64,000 bases of DNA from Massilia solisilvae (lineage in GTDB: Bacteria; Pseudomonadota; Gammaproteobacteria; Burkholderiales; Burkholderiaceae_D), in assembly GCF_024753215.1 (NCBI RefSeq), contig NZ_JANUGV010000005.1, positions 62,001 to 126,000 of the forward strand, read 5' to 3'. A program made the position numbers and the translations under genes. Below, in pieces: positions 16,169 through 25,112 of this stretch; the stretch's first letter is position 1, and the number at the start of each line of letters is the position of its first letter. The notes under the pieces are model-generated. The model had not been told where the DNA came from, searched no databases, and saw only the letters and a program-made list of their open reading frames with translations.

Positions 16169-18388
16169 ATGCTGCGCAAGATTCACTCGCTCCCGGGGCT
16201 CATCGCCGCACTGCTCGTCATGCTCCTCGGGATCACGGGAGCAGTGCTGTCGCTCGATCCCGCCATTGACCGGCTCGGTACCAGCATCCCGGCACACCTG
16301 AGCGTGGCCGAACTGGCCGGCCGCGTGGTGGCGCACTACCCCGGGGCCGAACAGATCCAGCGCACGCCCTCGGGCGGGATCATCGTCTACTACCGCAGCG
16401 ACAGCGGCGCCGGCGCGGACCGCGTCGATCCGCTTACCGGCAGCCGCATCGAACCCTATGTTCCTTCGGCATTCGCGCGCTGGACCAAGCAGCTGCACAG
16501 GTCCTTGCTGCTCGACACCACCGGGCGCGCCACCACCGGCATCACGGCCATCGTGATGCTGGTGCTGTGCGTGTCGGGCCTGCTGCTGCTGGTCAAGCGG
16601 GTTGGCGGATGGCGCCAGGTGGCAGGGCCATTGCGTGGCAATCGCAGCCAGCGCTGGCATGCCGAGGTGGGCCGCATCGCCATTGCCGGCTTGCTGTTGT
16701 CGGCGCTGACAGGCACCTACATGTCGGCCGCCACGTTCAGCCTGGTCTCCGATGGCACGCAGGACGAGCCCGACTTTCCTGCAACTACATCAGGCGGCCC
16801 GCCGGCCCCGGTGGCCCGCTTGCCGGCTTTGGCCGCGACGGACCTTGCGCAGCTGCGCGAACTGGTGTTGCCGGACCCCCGCGACAGCGCCGCTGTCTAT
16901 ACCCTTCGCACGAGCCAGGGGGACGGCTATGTGGACCAGTCGAGCGGCAAGTTGCTGGTCTTTCGCGCGCACAGCGGCGTGCGCGATACGTACGAACTGA
17001 TCTACAAGCTGCACACGGGCGAGGGCCTGTGGTGGCTGGGCCTGCTGCTGGGCCTGTGCGCGCTCGGCGCGGCCTGGCTGGCGGCAACCGGCGCAATCGT
17101 CTGGTGGCAACGGCAACGCGCCAAGCCGCGTATTGCCGGCAACAGCCCTGCACAGTCGGCCGAGACATTGATCCTGGTCGGCAGCGAAAACAACAGCACA
17201 TGGGGATTCGCGCGCGTGCTGCACGACGCGCTGCGCAAGGCCGGGCAGCGGGTGCATACGGCGCCGATGAACCAGGCGCCGTTCCAGCGCAGCCCCGCGC
17301 GCCTGGTGTTCATTCTCACCGCGACCTATGGCGATGGCGAGGCTCCTTCGTCCGCCAACCAGTTCCTGGCGCAGCTGGCGCGGCGAGCTCCCGACCCGGC
17401 GACGAAATTCGCCGTGCTTGCTTTCGGCGACCGCCAATTCCCCAGATTCTGCCAGTTCGGCAAAGACGTGGACGCGGCGCTCGGTGCGCTTGGTTGCCAG
17501 CGCTTGCTGGATCTGGCGACGATCAACCGCCAGTCGTCGCAGGAATTCGCGCGCTGGGGTCTGGCCGTCGGCCCGCTGCTTGGGCTGGCGCTGGACCTCG
17601 AACACACGCCGGCACATCCCAAAACCTTCCCGCTGTACCTGCGCGAACGGATCGACTATGGCATCGAGGAGTCCGAGCCCACCGTTGTGTTGCGCTTTGA
17701 CGCCGGGGCGTCGCCGGCCCCTGCCGGACCGCTGCAACGCCTGTTCAGGCGGCACCGGCTGCCGCACTTCGAGGCAGGCGACCTGGTGGGAATCATCCCG
17801 CCGGGCAGCCCGATGCCGCGCTTTTACTCGCTGGCCAGCGGCTCGCGCAACGGTGTGCTCGAAATCTGCGTGCGCAAGCAACCGCACGGCGTGTGTTCGA
17901 CCTACCTGCATGGACTGCAAACCGGTGAGCGCATCGACGCCTTCATCCAGCCCAATCCGCAGTTCCGCCCGGCCTCCGGAAAGGCGCCGGTGATCCTGAT
18001 CGGCGCCGGCACCGGCATCGGCCCGCTCGCCGGCTTCATCCGGAACAATACGGGCAAGTACCCGATGTACCTGTACTGGGGCGGCCGCAACCCCGAGTCC
18101 GACTTCCTCTACGAGCCCGAGCTCAAGAACTATCTGGCCGACCGCCGGCTCACCCAGCTGCACACGGCGTTCTCGCGCGTGCACAACGGCGTGCACGTGC
18201 AGACCAGGCTGACCGAGGATGCCGACAACATGCGCAAGCTGATCGAAAACGGCGGCCAGGTGCTGGTGTGCGGCAGCAGCGCGATGGCCGGCAGCGTGCG
18301 CATGGCGCTGGACGAGATTCTCGCTCCCATCCACTTGAGCGTGCTGACGCTCAAAACGAATGGACGCTACCGTGAAGACGTCTTCTGA
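16169..18388 (+). CDS. PepSY-TM / flavodoxin / NADPH-flavin reductase fusion
   Basis: 739 residues in three parts. A PepSY-TM membrane domain (about 1-320) has helices near 8-30, 113-137, 165-185 and 286-310. A flavodoxin domain starts near 332 (LILVGSENNSTWGFARVL, then TATYGDGEAPSS). An FAD/NADPH reductase domain of the sulfite-reductase/P450-reductase type starts near 480, with RFYSLASG for FAD and GAGTGIGPLAGFIR for NADPH. It should carry electrons from cytoplasmic NADPH through FAD, FMN and the membrane part to the periplasm. It lies 11 bases after DUF2271 and overlaps apbE by 29 bases. Confidence 0.88.
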   Translation: MLRKIHSLPGLIAALLVMLLGITGAVLSLDPAIDRLGTSIPAHLSVAELAGRVVAHYPGAEQIQRTPSGGIIVYYRSDSGAGADRVDPLTGSRIEPYVPSAFARWTKQLHRSLLLDTTGRATTGITAIVMLVLCVSGLLLLVKRVGGWRQVAGPLRGNRSQRWHAEVGRIAIAGLLLSALTGTYMSAATFSLVSDGTQDEPDFPATTSGGPPAPVARLPALAATDLAQLRELVLPDPRDSAAVYTLRTSQGDGYVDQSSGKLLVFRAHSGVRDTYELIYKLHTGEGLWWLGLLLGLCALGAAWLAATGAIVWWQRQRAKPRIAGNSPAQSAETLILVGSENNSTWGFARVLHDALRKAGQRVHTAPMNQAPFQRSPARLVFILTATYGDGEAPSSANQFLAQLARRAPDPATKFAVLAFGDRQFPRFCQFGKDVDAALGALGCQRLLDLATINRQSSQEFARWGLAVGPLLGLALDLEHTPAHPKTFPLYLRERIDYGIEESEPTVVLRFDAGASPAPAGPLQRLFRRHRLPHFEAGDLVGIIPPGSPMPRFYSLASGSRNGVLEICVRKQPHGVCSTYLHGLQTGERIDAFIQPNPQFRPASGKAPVILIGAGTGIGPLAGFIRNNTGKYPMYLYWGGRNPESDFLYEPELKNYLADRRLTQLHTAFSRVHNGVHVQTRLTEDADNMRKLIENGGQVLVCGSSAMAGSVRMALDEILAPIHLSVLTLKTNGRYREDVF

Positions 18389-19346
18389 ACAGCCTGCCTT
18401 GCAGCGCTACAGCCTCAATGGAAACACGATGGGGACGCGCTACACGGCCATCTTTTACGCGCCGGCGGGCCTTGATACCGCCGCCATCGGCGCCAGCCTG
18501 TTTGCCGCCGTGGACAAGGTGGACCGGCAAATGTCGAACTGGATACCCGAGTCCGACCTGTGCCGCCTGAACGCCGCGCCGGGCAACAGCTGGATCGAGG
18601 TGCCGCCGGAGCTGGCGCATGTGCTCGAGACGGGCCTGACGGTAGGCCGGGAATCGCATGGCGCCTTTGACATGAACGTGGGGGCGCTGGTCGATGCATG
18701 GGGTTTCGGCCCGGCCGGGCGGACCCTGCCGGCGCACGACGCAGTGCCGCAGGAACAGCCGGCCGCGCGCTCCGTCGACACGCTGGAGGTGAACCGCGCA
18801 CGCCACCAGGTGCGCAAGCGTGGTCCGGTGAAGCTGGACCTGTGCGGCATCGCCAAGGGCTATGGCGTGGACCAGCTCGCATACTGCCTGGACCGCTGGA
18901 ACATCTCCAGCTACCTGGTCGGCATTGACGGCGAAATGCGCGCGCGCGGCGACAAGCCTGGCGGCGAGGCCTGGGCCGTCGCGATCGAGCAGCCGACCTT
19001 TGGCAAGCGCGAAGTCGCCGGCGTGATGGAGTTGAACGACGCGGCCATTGCCACGTCCGGGGATTACCGCCACTGGGTCGAGATCGATGGCAAGCGCTAC
19101 GCCCACACGATGGACCCCAGGTCGGGACAGCCATTATCGAATGGCCTCGCGGCGGTCACGGTGCTCATGCCGACATGCATGCTGGCCGATGCCTGGGCAA
19201 CGGCGCTGATGGTGCTGGGCGAGCAGGATGGCGTCGCCCTGGCCAGGGAAAAGGGCATCGATGCGCTGTTCGTGCTGCGCGAAGGTGACCAGCTACGGGA
19301 AGTGGTGGTAGCCGGCCGCCTGCTGGGCGACGCAAGCAGCACCTGA
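18360..19346 (+). CDS. apbE: FAD:protein FMN transferase (ApbE family)
   Basis: 328 residues of the ApbE fold: NTMGTRYTAIFY at the N-terminus, the VDKVDRQMSNWIPESDLCRLN block, VKLDLCGIAKGYGVDQLA, and YAHTMDPRSGQPLSNGLAAVTVL with the metal/flavin-binding DPRSG. ApbE cleaves FAD and joins FMN to threonine or serine in carrier proteins. No signal peptide or lipobox is visible, so either it acts in the cytoplasm before export or the true start differs. It overlaps the reductase gene by 29 bases, so the two are coupled. The DUF2271 protein in the same operon is the obvious substrate. Confidence 0.9.
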   Translation: MDATVKTSSEQPALQRYSLNGNTMGTRYTAIFYAPAGLDTAAIGASLFAAVDKVDRQMSNWIPESDLCRLNAAPGNSWIEVPPELAHVLETGLTVGRESHGAFDMNVGALVDAWGFGPAGRTLPAHDAVPQEQPAARSVDTLEVNRARHQVRKRGPVKLDLCGIAKGYGVDQLAYCLDRWNISSYLVGIDGEMRARGDKPGGEAWAVAIEQPTFGKREVAGVMELNDAAIATSGDYRHWVEIDGKRYAHTMDPRSGQPLSNGLAAVTVLMPTCMLADAWATALMVLGEQDGVALAREKGIDALFVLREGDQLREVVVAGRLLGDASST

Positions 19347-19395
19347 CGCGGTCCCGATGCCCGGGAGCCAAGCGGCCTGCGCGCCCCACCCTGCG

Positions 19396-20040
19396 TCAGT
19401 CGGCGTCGGGCTGCGCTTCGGGCCGCGCTTTTTCGAACGCAGCCAGGGCCTCGCACCGCTCGCCGATGGCGACCAGGGTCGGATAGGGCGCCAGGTCGCA
19501 GCCAAAGCGCCGCGCATTGTAGAGCTGCGGCACCAGGCAGCAGTCGGCCATCGTGGGCGTATCGCCATGGCAGAACAGGCCGGCGCCGCCATCGTGCGCC
19601 AGCTGCCGTTCCAGCGCGCCAAAGCCCAGCGCCACCCAATGCCGGTACCAGGCATTCTTCTGCTCGTCCGTGACTCCCAGCTCGCCGCCCAGGTATTTCA
19701 GCACCCGTAGGTTGTTGATCGGGTGGATATCGCAGGCGATGGCTTGTGACAGCGCGCGCACCCGCGCGCGGCCGCGCGCATCGGCCGGCAGCAGGGCAAT
19801 GCCGGGGTGCGTCTCGTCGAGGTACTCGACGATGGCCAGCGATTGCGTCAGCACCAGGCCGTCGTCTTCGAGCACGGGCAGCAGGTGCTGCGGATTGAGC
19901 GCGTCGAAGGCCGGGCCGAACTGTTCGCCGCCGTTGCGCGACAGGTGCACATACGCCTCGGTGGCGTGAAGGCCTTTCAGGTTCATCGCAATGCGAACCC
20001 GGTAGGACGCGGAACTACGGTAGTACGTGTGCAGCTTCAT
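19396..20040 (-). CDS. Maleylpyruvate/maleylacetoacetate isomerase (zeta GST)
   Basis: 214-residue zeta-class glutathione transferase. The active-site motif SSASYRVRIA (residues 9-18) is diagnostic; LNPQHLLPVLED and LTQSLAIVEYLDE are the glutathione-binding blocks. It isomerises the cis ring-cleavage product to the trans form. With a gentisate dioxygenase and fumarylpyruvate hydrolase upstream in the same operon, maleylpyruvate is the likely substrate, not maleylacetoacetate. It is the last gene of the 23096-19396 minus-strand operon and convergent with apbE. Confidence 0.88.
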   Translation of the reverse strand: MKLHTYYRSSASYRVRIAMNLKGLHATEAYVHLSRNGGEQFGPAFDALNPQHLLPVLEDDGLVLTQSLAIVEYLDETHPGIALLPADARGRARVRALSQAIACDIHPINNLRVLKYLGGELGVTDEQKNAWYRHWVALGFGALERQLAHDGGAGLFCHGDTPTMADCCLVPQLYNARRFGCDLAPYPTLVAIGERCEALAAFEKARPEAQPDAD

Positions 20041-20070
20041 GATGAGAATGCCGGTGGAAGGTGGAAGGGC

Positions 20071-20781
20071 TCAGACGATGTCGACCGTGATCGGCGTCAG
20101 GCCGTCGATCGTGCCGACCATCCGCTGGCCGGGCAGCACCGCGCCCACGCCTTCGGGCGTGCCGGTCATGATCAGGTCGCCCGGCCGCAGTTCGAACAGG
20201 GTCGAGAGCTGGGCGATGGTTTCGCTCACGTTCCAGATCAGTTTGGCCAGGTCGCTGCTTTGCACGGTCTTGCCGTCGACGCTGAGGGCGATCGCGCCGG
20301 CCTGGAGCAGGCCGCTGTCGGCCTGCGGCGTGATCGGGCCGATCGGCGCCGAGTAGTCGAAGGCCTTGCCGATCTCCCACGGACGGCCCTGTTCGCGCAT
20401 GCGCATCTGCAGGTCGCGGCGCGTCATGTCCAGGCCCACCGCGTAGCCGAAGATATGGCTGGCGGCGTCGTCGACGGCGATATCGCGGCCGGCCTTGCCG
20501 ATCGCGACCACCAGCTCGATCTCGTAGTGGTAATTTTCGGTGCGCGGCGGGTAGGGCAGCGCGACGCTGGCGCCGGCCGGCACCGGCACGACCGACTCGG
20601 CGTCGTTCGGCTTGCAGAAGAAGAATGGCGGCTCGCGGTCGGGATCGAAGCCCATTTCGCGGGCGTGGGCCGCGTAGTTGCGGCCGACACAGTAGATGCG
20701 GCGCACCGGAAAGCGCGCTGCGCTGCCATTGACCGGCAGGCCGACGATGTTCTGGGCCGGGAAGATGAAGTTGTCGCTCAT
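20071..20781 (-). CDS. Fumarylpyruvate hydrolase (FAH family)
   Basis: 236 residues with the FAH-family fold: RIYCVGRNYAAHAREMG, FFFCKPNDA, the metal-binding YHYEIELVVAIG with its paired glutamates, GYAVGLDMTRRDLQ and PGDLIMTGTPEGVG. NagK-type members of this length split fumarylpyruvate to fumarate and pyruvate. Position between the gentisate dioxygenase and the isomerase supports that substrate. Confidence 0.88.
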   Translation of the reverse strand: MSDNFIFPAQNIVGLPVNGSAARFPVRRIYCVGRNYAAHAREMGFDPDREPPFFFCKPNDAESVVPVPAGASVALPYPPRTENYHYEIELVVAIGKAGRDIAVDDAASHIFGYAVGLDMTRRDLQMRMREQGRPWEIGKAFDYSAPIGPITPQADSGLLQAGAIALSVDGKTVQSSDLAKLIWNVSETIAQLSTLFELRPGDLIMTGTPEGVGAVLPGQRMVGTIDGLTPITVDIV

Positions 20782-20805
20782 GGTTGTTCGCTCACAGTCG
20801 TTTGA

Positions 20806-21855
20806 TTATTGGGGCAGGAGTTCTTCGCGGAGCAGGCCGATCGCCTGCATCACGGGTCGGTCGGAAAAGCTGAACAGCACCACGTCCTCGGCGGCGTCCA
20901 GGGCCAGGGTGGACCAGGACGGGACCACGAAGGTGTCGCGCGGCGCAAAGTCGAAGCGCCGCCCGCCGATGGTGGCCACGCCGTGGCCTTCGACCACGCT
21001 GTACACGGTGCCGTCGGTGCTGCGGTGGGGCAGGCCGCGGAAACCGGCCGGCAGCAACTGCATGCAGGCGCCGATGGTGGGCATCGGCGCGCCGCCGTTG
21101 AGGGGGTTCACGTAGCGCAGCTTGACCCCGACCCAGGCGTCGATCTCCTGCTGGCGGCGCAGCGTTTCGAGCGCCTCGCGCGAGCGCTCGTAGGGGTAGT
21201 TGAAGATCGGCGAGCTGCTGCGCTGGTGCAGCTGGCGCACCGGCGCCATGTTGTAGCCGTAGGCCGCCAGGCTGCGCCCTTCCGGGCGCGCGATCGGCTG
21301 GACCGCGCTGTCGCCGTTCTCGGCAAAGCCGCCGTTGAAAAAGCGGGTCAGCGGGATGTCCAGCCCGTCGAGCCAGACCACCGGTTCGCTCACGCCGTCG
21401 ATGCCCGGGTTGCCGTGGTCGTGCCAGGTCCAGGACGGTGTGAGGATGAAGTCGCCCGGGTGCATCATGGTGCGCTCGCCATCGACCGCCGTGTAGGCAC
21501 CCTTGCCCTGGACGATGAAGCGCAGCGCCGACTGGGTATGGCGGTGGGCGGGCGCGATTTCGCCGGGCAGGATCAGCTGCAGGCCCGCGTACAGCGACGT
21601 GGTGATCGAGGCGCTGCCGGGCATGCGCGGATTTTCTAGCACCAGCACGCGGCGCACGGCTTCCTCGGCCGAGATCACCTCGCCGGAGCGCTTCAGGTGC
21701 GGCAGGATATCCTCGTAGCGCCACAGCGCGGCCTCGTAATCGGGCGCGGGCTGGCGCGGCACCAGCGTGTGCAGCGATTCCCACAACGGCGACAGGTGCA
21801 GCGCGCGCATGTCCTCGTACAGCGCACGGCGCGCGTCTTGCAGGTCGTTGGTCAT
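20806..21855 (-). CDS. Gentisate 1,2-dioxygenase
   Basis: 349-residue bicupin. The iron ligands His104, His106 ([12 protein letters not shown]) and His145 ([10 protein letters not shown]) fit the gentisate dioxygenase positions exactly. It opens the ring of 2,5-dihydroxybenzoate to maleylpyruvate using Fe(II) and O2. The start at 21855 has AAGGAGA upstream; the longer in-frame reading to 21966 would run into the neighbouring gene. It lies 20 bases after the hydroxylase gene that makes gentisate. Confidence 0.9.
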   Translation of the reverse strand: MTNDLQDARRALYEDMRALHLSPLWESLHTLVPRQPAPDYEAALWRYEDILPHLKRSGEVISAEEAVRRVLVLENPRMPGSASITTSLYAGLQLILPGEIAPAHRHTQSALRFIVQGKGAYTAVDGERTMMHPGDFILTPSWTWHDHGNPGIDGVSEPVVWLDGLDIPLTRFFNGGFAENGDSAVQPIARPEGRSLAAYGYNMAPVRQLHQRSSSPIFNYPYERSREALETLRRQQEIDAWVGVKLRYVNPLNGGAPMPTIGACMQLLPAGFRGLPHRSTDGTVYSVVEGHGVATIGGRRFDFAPRDTFVVPSWSTLALDAAEDVVLFSFSDRPVMQAIGLLREELLPQ

Positions 21856-21875
21856 GTTCGGTTCTCCTTGGATTT

Positions 21876-23096
21876 TCAAGCGTCCTTGGCCAGGCAGTTG
21901 GCCACGTTCCAGTCGTACAGCCAGGCCAGCGCCTCGTAGAAGCCGGCGGCGCTGCGGCCTTTCCACAGTTCGTTGCGCACCAGGCGCTCGACGCCGGCGG
22001 CGTGGTACAGGCGACCCATTTCGCGCACCGACAGCACCACGCGCGCGGTGCGTGCGATGCGCGAGCGCTGGTACAGCGCGAACGCCGCCTGCATGTCGTA
22101 TTCGCAGTGGCGCACGGCCTCGCCAAGGGTGACTGCGTCTTCGAGCGCCATGCAGGCGCCCTGCGCGAGGTATTGCATCATCGGGTGGGCGGCGTCGCCG
22201 AGCAGCGTGATGCGCCCGCGCGTCCAGCTGTCCACCGGCTCGCGGTCGGCGGTGCTCCAGCGGCGCCAGCTCGACGGCAGGGACAACAGCTTGCGCGGCA
22301 GCTCGGCAATCCCGGTGAAGTAGGACAGCACTTCTTCCTGGCTGCCCTCGGTCACGCCCCAGGTCTCCTGTTCGCGGCTGTGGAAGGTGACCACCAGGTT
22401 GTACAGCTCGCCGCCGCGCAGCGGGTAGTGCACCAGGTGGCAGTTCGGGCCGGCCCAGACCACCGGGGCGTTCATGCGCAGCTCCTCGGGCATGGCGGCA
22501 ACCGGCACCACGGCGCGATAGACCACGTGTCCGGACACGCGCACGCCGTCGCCGACCACGGTCTCGCGCGCGATCGAGCGCACGCCGTCGCAGCCGATCA
22601 GGTAGCCGGAGCGGAAGGCGCGGCCGGTGCTGTCGGTGACGGTCACGCCCTGCTCGTCCTGGCCGATCGATTCGATCCGGCAGGAGGTCACCAGTTCGAT
22701 GAGCGGATTGCCGCGCACCTGCTCCAGGATGGCGGTATGGATGTCGGCGCGGTGGATCACCGCGTACGGATTGTTAAAGCGCGCGCGGAAGGCGTCGCCC
22801 ACGTCGAAGCTGGCCACGACGCCGCAGTCGACCGCGTCCATCATGACCAGGCGCTCGGTGAACACCGCGAGCTCGCGCACGCGCTCGCCGGCGCCCAGCG
22901 CATCGAGCGCGGCAAAGGCGTTCGGGCCCAGCTGCAGGCCGGCGCCGATTTCGCCCAGCTCGGCCGCCTGTTCCAGCACGGTCACGTGCAGGCCTTGTTT
23001 TGCCAGCGCCAGCGCGGCGGCGATGCCGCCGATGCCGGCGCCGGCGACGATCACCGAGGGCAGCGCGCGCGCGCTCTCGCGGTCGGATGAATGCAT
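21876..23096 (-). CDS. 3-hydroxybenzoate 6-monooxygenase
   Basis: 406-residue single-component FAD hydroxylase (group A). The FAD dinucleotide motif GAGIGG is at residues 19-24, GCDGVRS is the DG motif, and [22 protein letters not shown] is the GD ribityl motif. It para-hydroxylates 3-hydroxybenzoate with NADH and O2 to give gentisate, consistent with the three following genes; salicylate hydroxylase is the main alternative in this family. AAGAGGAG precedes the ATG. It is divergent from the LysR gene at 23206. Confidence 0.85.
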   Translation of the reverse strand: MHSSDRESARALPSVIVAGAGIGGIAAALALAKQGLHVTVLEQAAELGEIGAGLQLGPNAFAALDALGAGERVRELAVFTERLVMMDAVDCGVVASFDVGDAFRARFNNPYAVIHRADIHTAILEQVRGNPLIELVTSCRIESIGQDEQGVTVTDSTGRAFRSGYLIGCDGVRSIARETVVGDGVRVSGHVVYRAVVPVAAMPEELRMNAPVVWAGPNCHLVHYPLRGGELYNLVVTFHSREQETWGVTEGSQEEVLSYFTGIAELPRKLLSLPSSWRRWSTADREPVDSWTRGRITLLGDAAHPMMQYLAQGACMALEDAVTLGEAVRHCEYDMQAAFALYQRSRIARTARVVLSVREMGRLYHAAGVERLVRNELWKGRSAAGFYEALAWLYDWNVANCLAKDA

Positions 23097-23167
23097 GGTG
23101 GTCTCCTCTTGTTGGATGAATGGCGCCAGTGTGCCCGTTCATCTCTATTTGAGAAACCGATCAAAGC

Positions 23168-23182
23168 TGATTAGAATAATCA
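23168..23182. promoter_or_regulatory. Palindromic operator for the gentisate LysR regulator
   Basis: TGATTA-GAA-TAATCA is a perfect dyad in the 109-base gap between the hydroxylase gene and the divergent lysR gene, 24 bases before the lysR start. AT-rich dyads in such gaps are typical LysR-type regulator sites. Confidence 0.6.
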
Positions 23183-23205
23183 GAAAACCAAATAATCTGG
23201 ACGCG

Positions 23206-24096
23206 ATGGGCTTCGACCTCGACCTGCTGCTGATCTTTGACGAGATCTACAAGACCGGTAACGTGACGCGCGCTGCCGCCAACCTGGGTTTGCCGCAGTC
23301 GACGGTCAGCCTGGGGCTGGGCCGGCTGCGCAGCCATTTCAACGACCGGCTGTTCAGCCGCACGGCCAAGGGCATGGTGCCGACCCCGCGCGCGCAGAAC
23401 GCGATCGCCGAGGTGCGCCGCGCGGTGCAGGCGCTGCAGCACGCGCTGGCCGACCAGCCCGTGTTCGACCCGGCCGCCAGCACGAGGGAATTCCGCATCT
23501 GCATGACCGACATCAGCGAGGTCGTGCTGCTGCCGCATCTGCTCAACCACTTGCGCCAGACCGGTCCCGGCATTCGGGTGGAGATTTCGAAGATTTCGCA
23601 AGACACGCCGGCCGGACTGGCCGACGGCGGCGTCGACCTGGCCGTCGGTTTCATGCCGCACCTGGAAGCCGGGTTCTACCAGCAGGTGCTGTTCGACCAG
23701 CATTTCGTGTGCCTTGCCGCAGCCAGCCATCCGCGCGTCGGCGCCGCGCTCAGCCGCGAGGCGCTGCTGCGCGAATCGCACATCCGCGTCCTGACCTCGG
23801 GCACGGGACACGCGATCGTCGACAAGATCCTGGCCGCCGAAGGGATCGAGCGCAAGATCGCGCTGAAACTGCCCAGCTTCCTCAGCGTTGCGCGCATCGT
23901 GGCGCAGACCGAATTGCTGGCGATCGTGCCGTTTCGCTATGCCAGCGAGGTGGCGTCCAGCGAGGCGGTTCGCCTGCTGCCGCTTCCGGTCGAGCTGCCC
24001 CGCTTCCAGGTCAAGCAGCACTGGCACGAGCGCTATCATGCCGACGTGTCGAACCGCTGGCTGCGCCAGAGCGTGGCCAACCTGTTTGCGGACTGA
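23206..24096 (+). CDS. LysR-type regulator of the gentisate operon
   Basis: 296 residues: an N-terminal winged helix-turn-helix (about 5-64, with GNVTRAAANLGLPQSTVSLGLGRLR) and a periplasmic-binding-like sensor domain from about 90. The recognition region lacks unusual changes. Divergence from the 3-hydroxybenzoate hydroxylase operon and the palindrome in between make it the likely activator, with 3-hydroxybenzoate or gentisate as inducer (inference). A much longer in-frame reading that crosses the neighbouring operon is discarded. Confidence 0.88.
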   Translation: MGFDLDLLLIFDEIYKTGNVTRAAANLGLPQSTVSLGLGRLRSHFNDRLFSRTAKGMVPTPRAQNAIAEVRRAVQALQHALADQPVFDPAASTREFRICMTDISEVVLLPHLLNHLRQTGPGIRVEISKISQDTPAGLADGGVDLAVGFMPHLEAGFYQQVLFDQHFVCLAAASHPRVGAALSREALLRESHIRVLTSGTGHAIVDKILAAEGIERKIALKLPSFLSVARIVAQTELLAIVPFRYASEVASSEAVRLLPLPVELPRFQVKQHWHERYHADVSNRWLRQSVANLFAD

Positions 24097-24123
24097 ACCG
24101 GGCCGCGGCGGCGCCCGCCAGGT

Positions 24124-25017
24124 TTATGCGGCCAGAAGCTGCGCCAGGCTGGCGCGCACCACCTCGGCGGCGGCGGCCACCAGCGGATTGCTCGGCTGCT
24201 GCGCCGGCTGCACCATGCACAGCGTCGCTTCCAGGGCCGGGTTCTCGATCTTCTGCCAGGACAGTGCGGGCAGTCCGGCGCCGCGTCCGACCAGGCGCGG
24301 CATGATCGAATAGCCGATTCCCTGCGCCACCAGTTGCATGGTCGAGTAGGACGAATCGACCTGCAGCTTGACGTTCACCCCCAGTCCAAGGCGCGCGGCA
24401 GCCGATTCGACCGCAACCCGGACCGAGTGATTCCCGTGCGGCAGGATCAACGGCAGCTCGGCCACGGCGGCCAGGGTGACCTGGTCACGGTCCTCACCCA
24501 CCGGCGCGGCGCCGATCAGGTACAGCGGCTCGGCCACGATCGGCGTGATCTTGATGTTCGGCGAAGCGGCCGGGTTGTAGAGCAAGGCGAAATCGAGCTG
24601 GCCCAGCAGCACCGCGTCGTACAGTGCGCCGGACAGGCCTTCGACGACGCTGATCGCCGCGCGCGGGTAGCGCTCCACCAGTTCCGGCAGCAGCAGCGGG
24701 ATGCAGGCGCGCCCGATGCTGGGCGCCATGCCGATCGCGAGCTGGCCCGAGAACGCCGACTCCGAATCGCGCACCGCGATGGTGGCCGAATCCATCAGGT
24801 GCAGCACCGCGCGCGCATATTCGAGGAACTTCTTGCCGGCCTCTGTCAGCAGCACGCCGCGCCCGTGGCGGTAGAACAGGCTGGCGCGCAGCTCGACCTC
24901 GAGCGCGCGCACCTGGCGGCTCAGGGTCGACTGGCCGATGTCGAGCAGGTCGGCGGCCTTGATGTAGCTGCCGGTCTCGGCGATGCGCACGAAGTGGCGG
25001 ATCTGGGTAATCTCCAT
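24124..25017 (-). CDS. LysR-type regulator
   Basis: 297 residues: HTH at 1-60 (MEITQIRHFVRIAETGSYIKAA, then IGQSTLSRQVRALE) and sensor domain with the nitrogen-assimilation/CynR-like look (FSGQLAIGMAPSIGRA, VVEGLSGALYDAVLLGQLDFALLY). It is 95 bases downstream of the reductase fusion gene and in the same orientation, so it may be co-transcribed with it. A target among the adjacent catabolic promoters is plausible but not shown. Confidence 0.86.
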   Translation of the reverse strand: MEITQIRHFVRIAETGSYIKAADLLDIGQSTLSRQVRALEVELRASLFYRHGRGVLLTEAGKKFLEYARAVLHLMDSATIAVRDSESAFSGQLAIGMAPSIGRACIPLLLPELVERYPRAAISVVEGLSGALYDAVLLGQLDFALLYNPAASPNIKITPIVAEPLYLIGAAPVGEDRDQVTLAAVAELPLILPHGNHSVRVAVESAAARLGLGVNVKLQVDSSYSTMQLVAQGIGYSIMPRLVGRGAGLPALSWQKIENPALEATLCMVQPAQQPSNPLVAAAAEVVRASLAQLLAA

Positions 25018-25112
25018 GTTTGCTCGGCTATCCTGGTGAAGTGGCACGACGGCGCGCTAGGGCATGGCCCATCGGGGCGCGCGCCGGTTCTGGGGCGGCG
25101 GTGTGCCGGGCG

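Noticed and set aside
16790-18334. Long minus-strand frame of 514 codons
   Set aside because: Antisense to the flavodoxin/reductase gene; composition of a shadow frame; no ribosome site or motif.
19396-20040. Assigning the zeta GST to tyrosine or homogentisate catabolism
   Set aside because: No homogentisate dioxygenase is present; the operon carries gentisate dioxygenase and a fumarylpyruvate-type hydrolase.
22627-23205. N-terminal extension of the first LysR gene
   Set aside because: It is antisense to the 3-hydroxybenzoate hydroxylase; LysR proteins start just before the helix-turn-helix at 23206.
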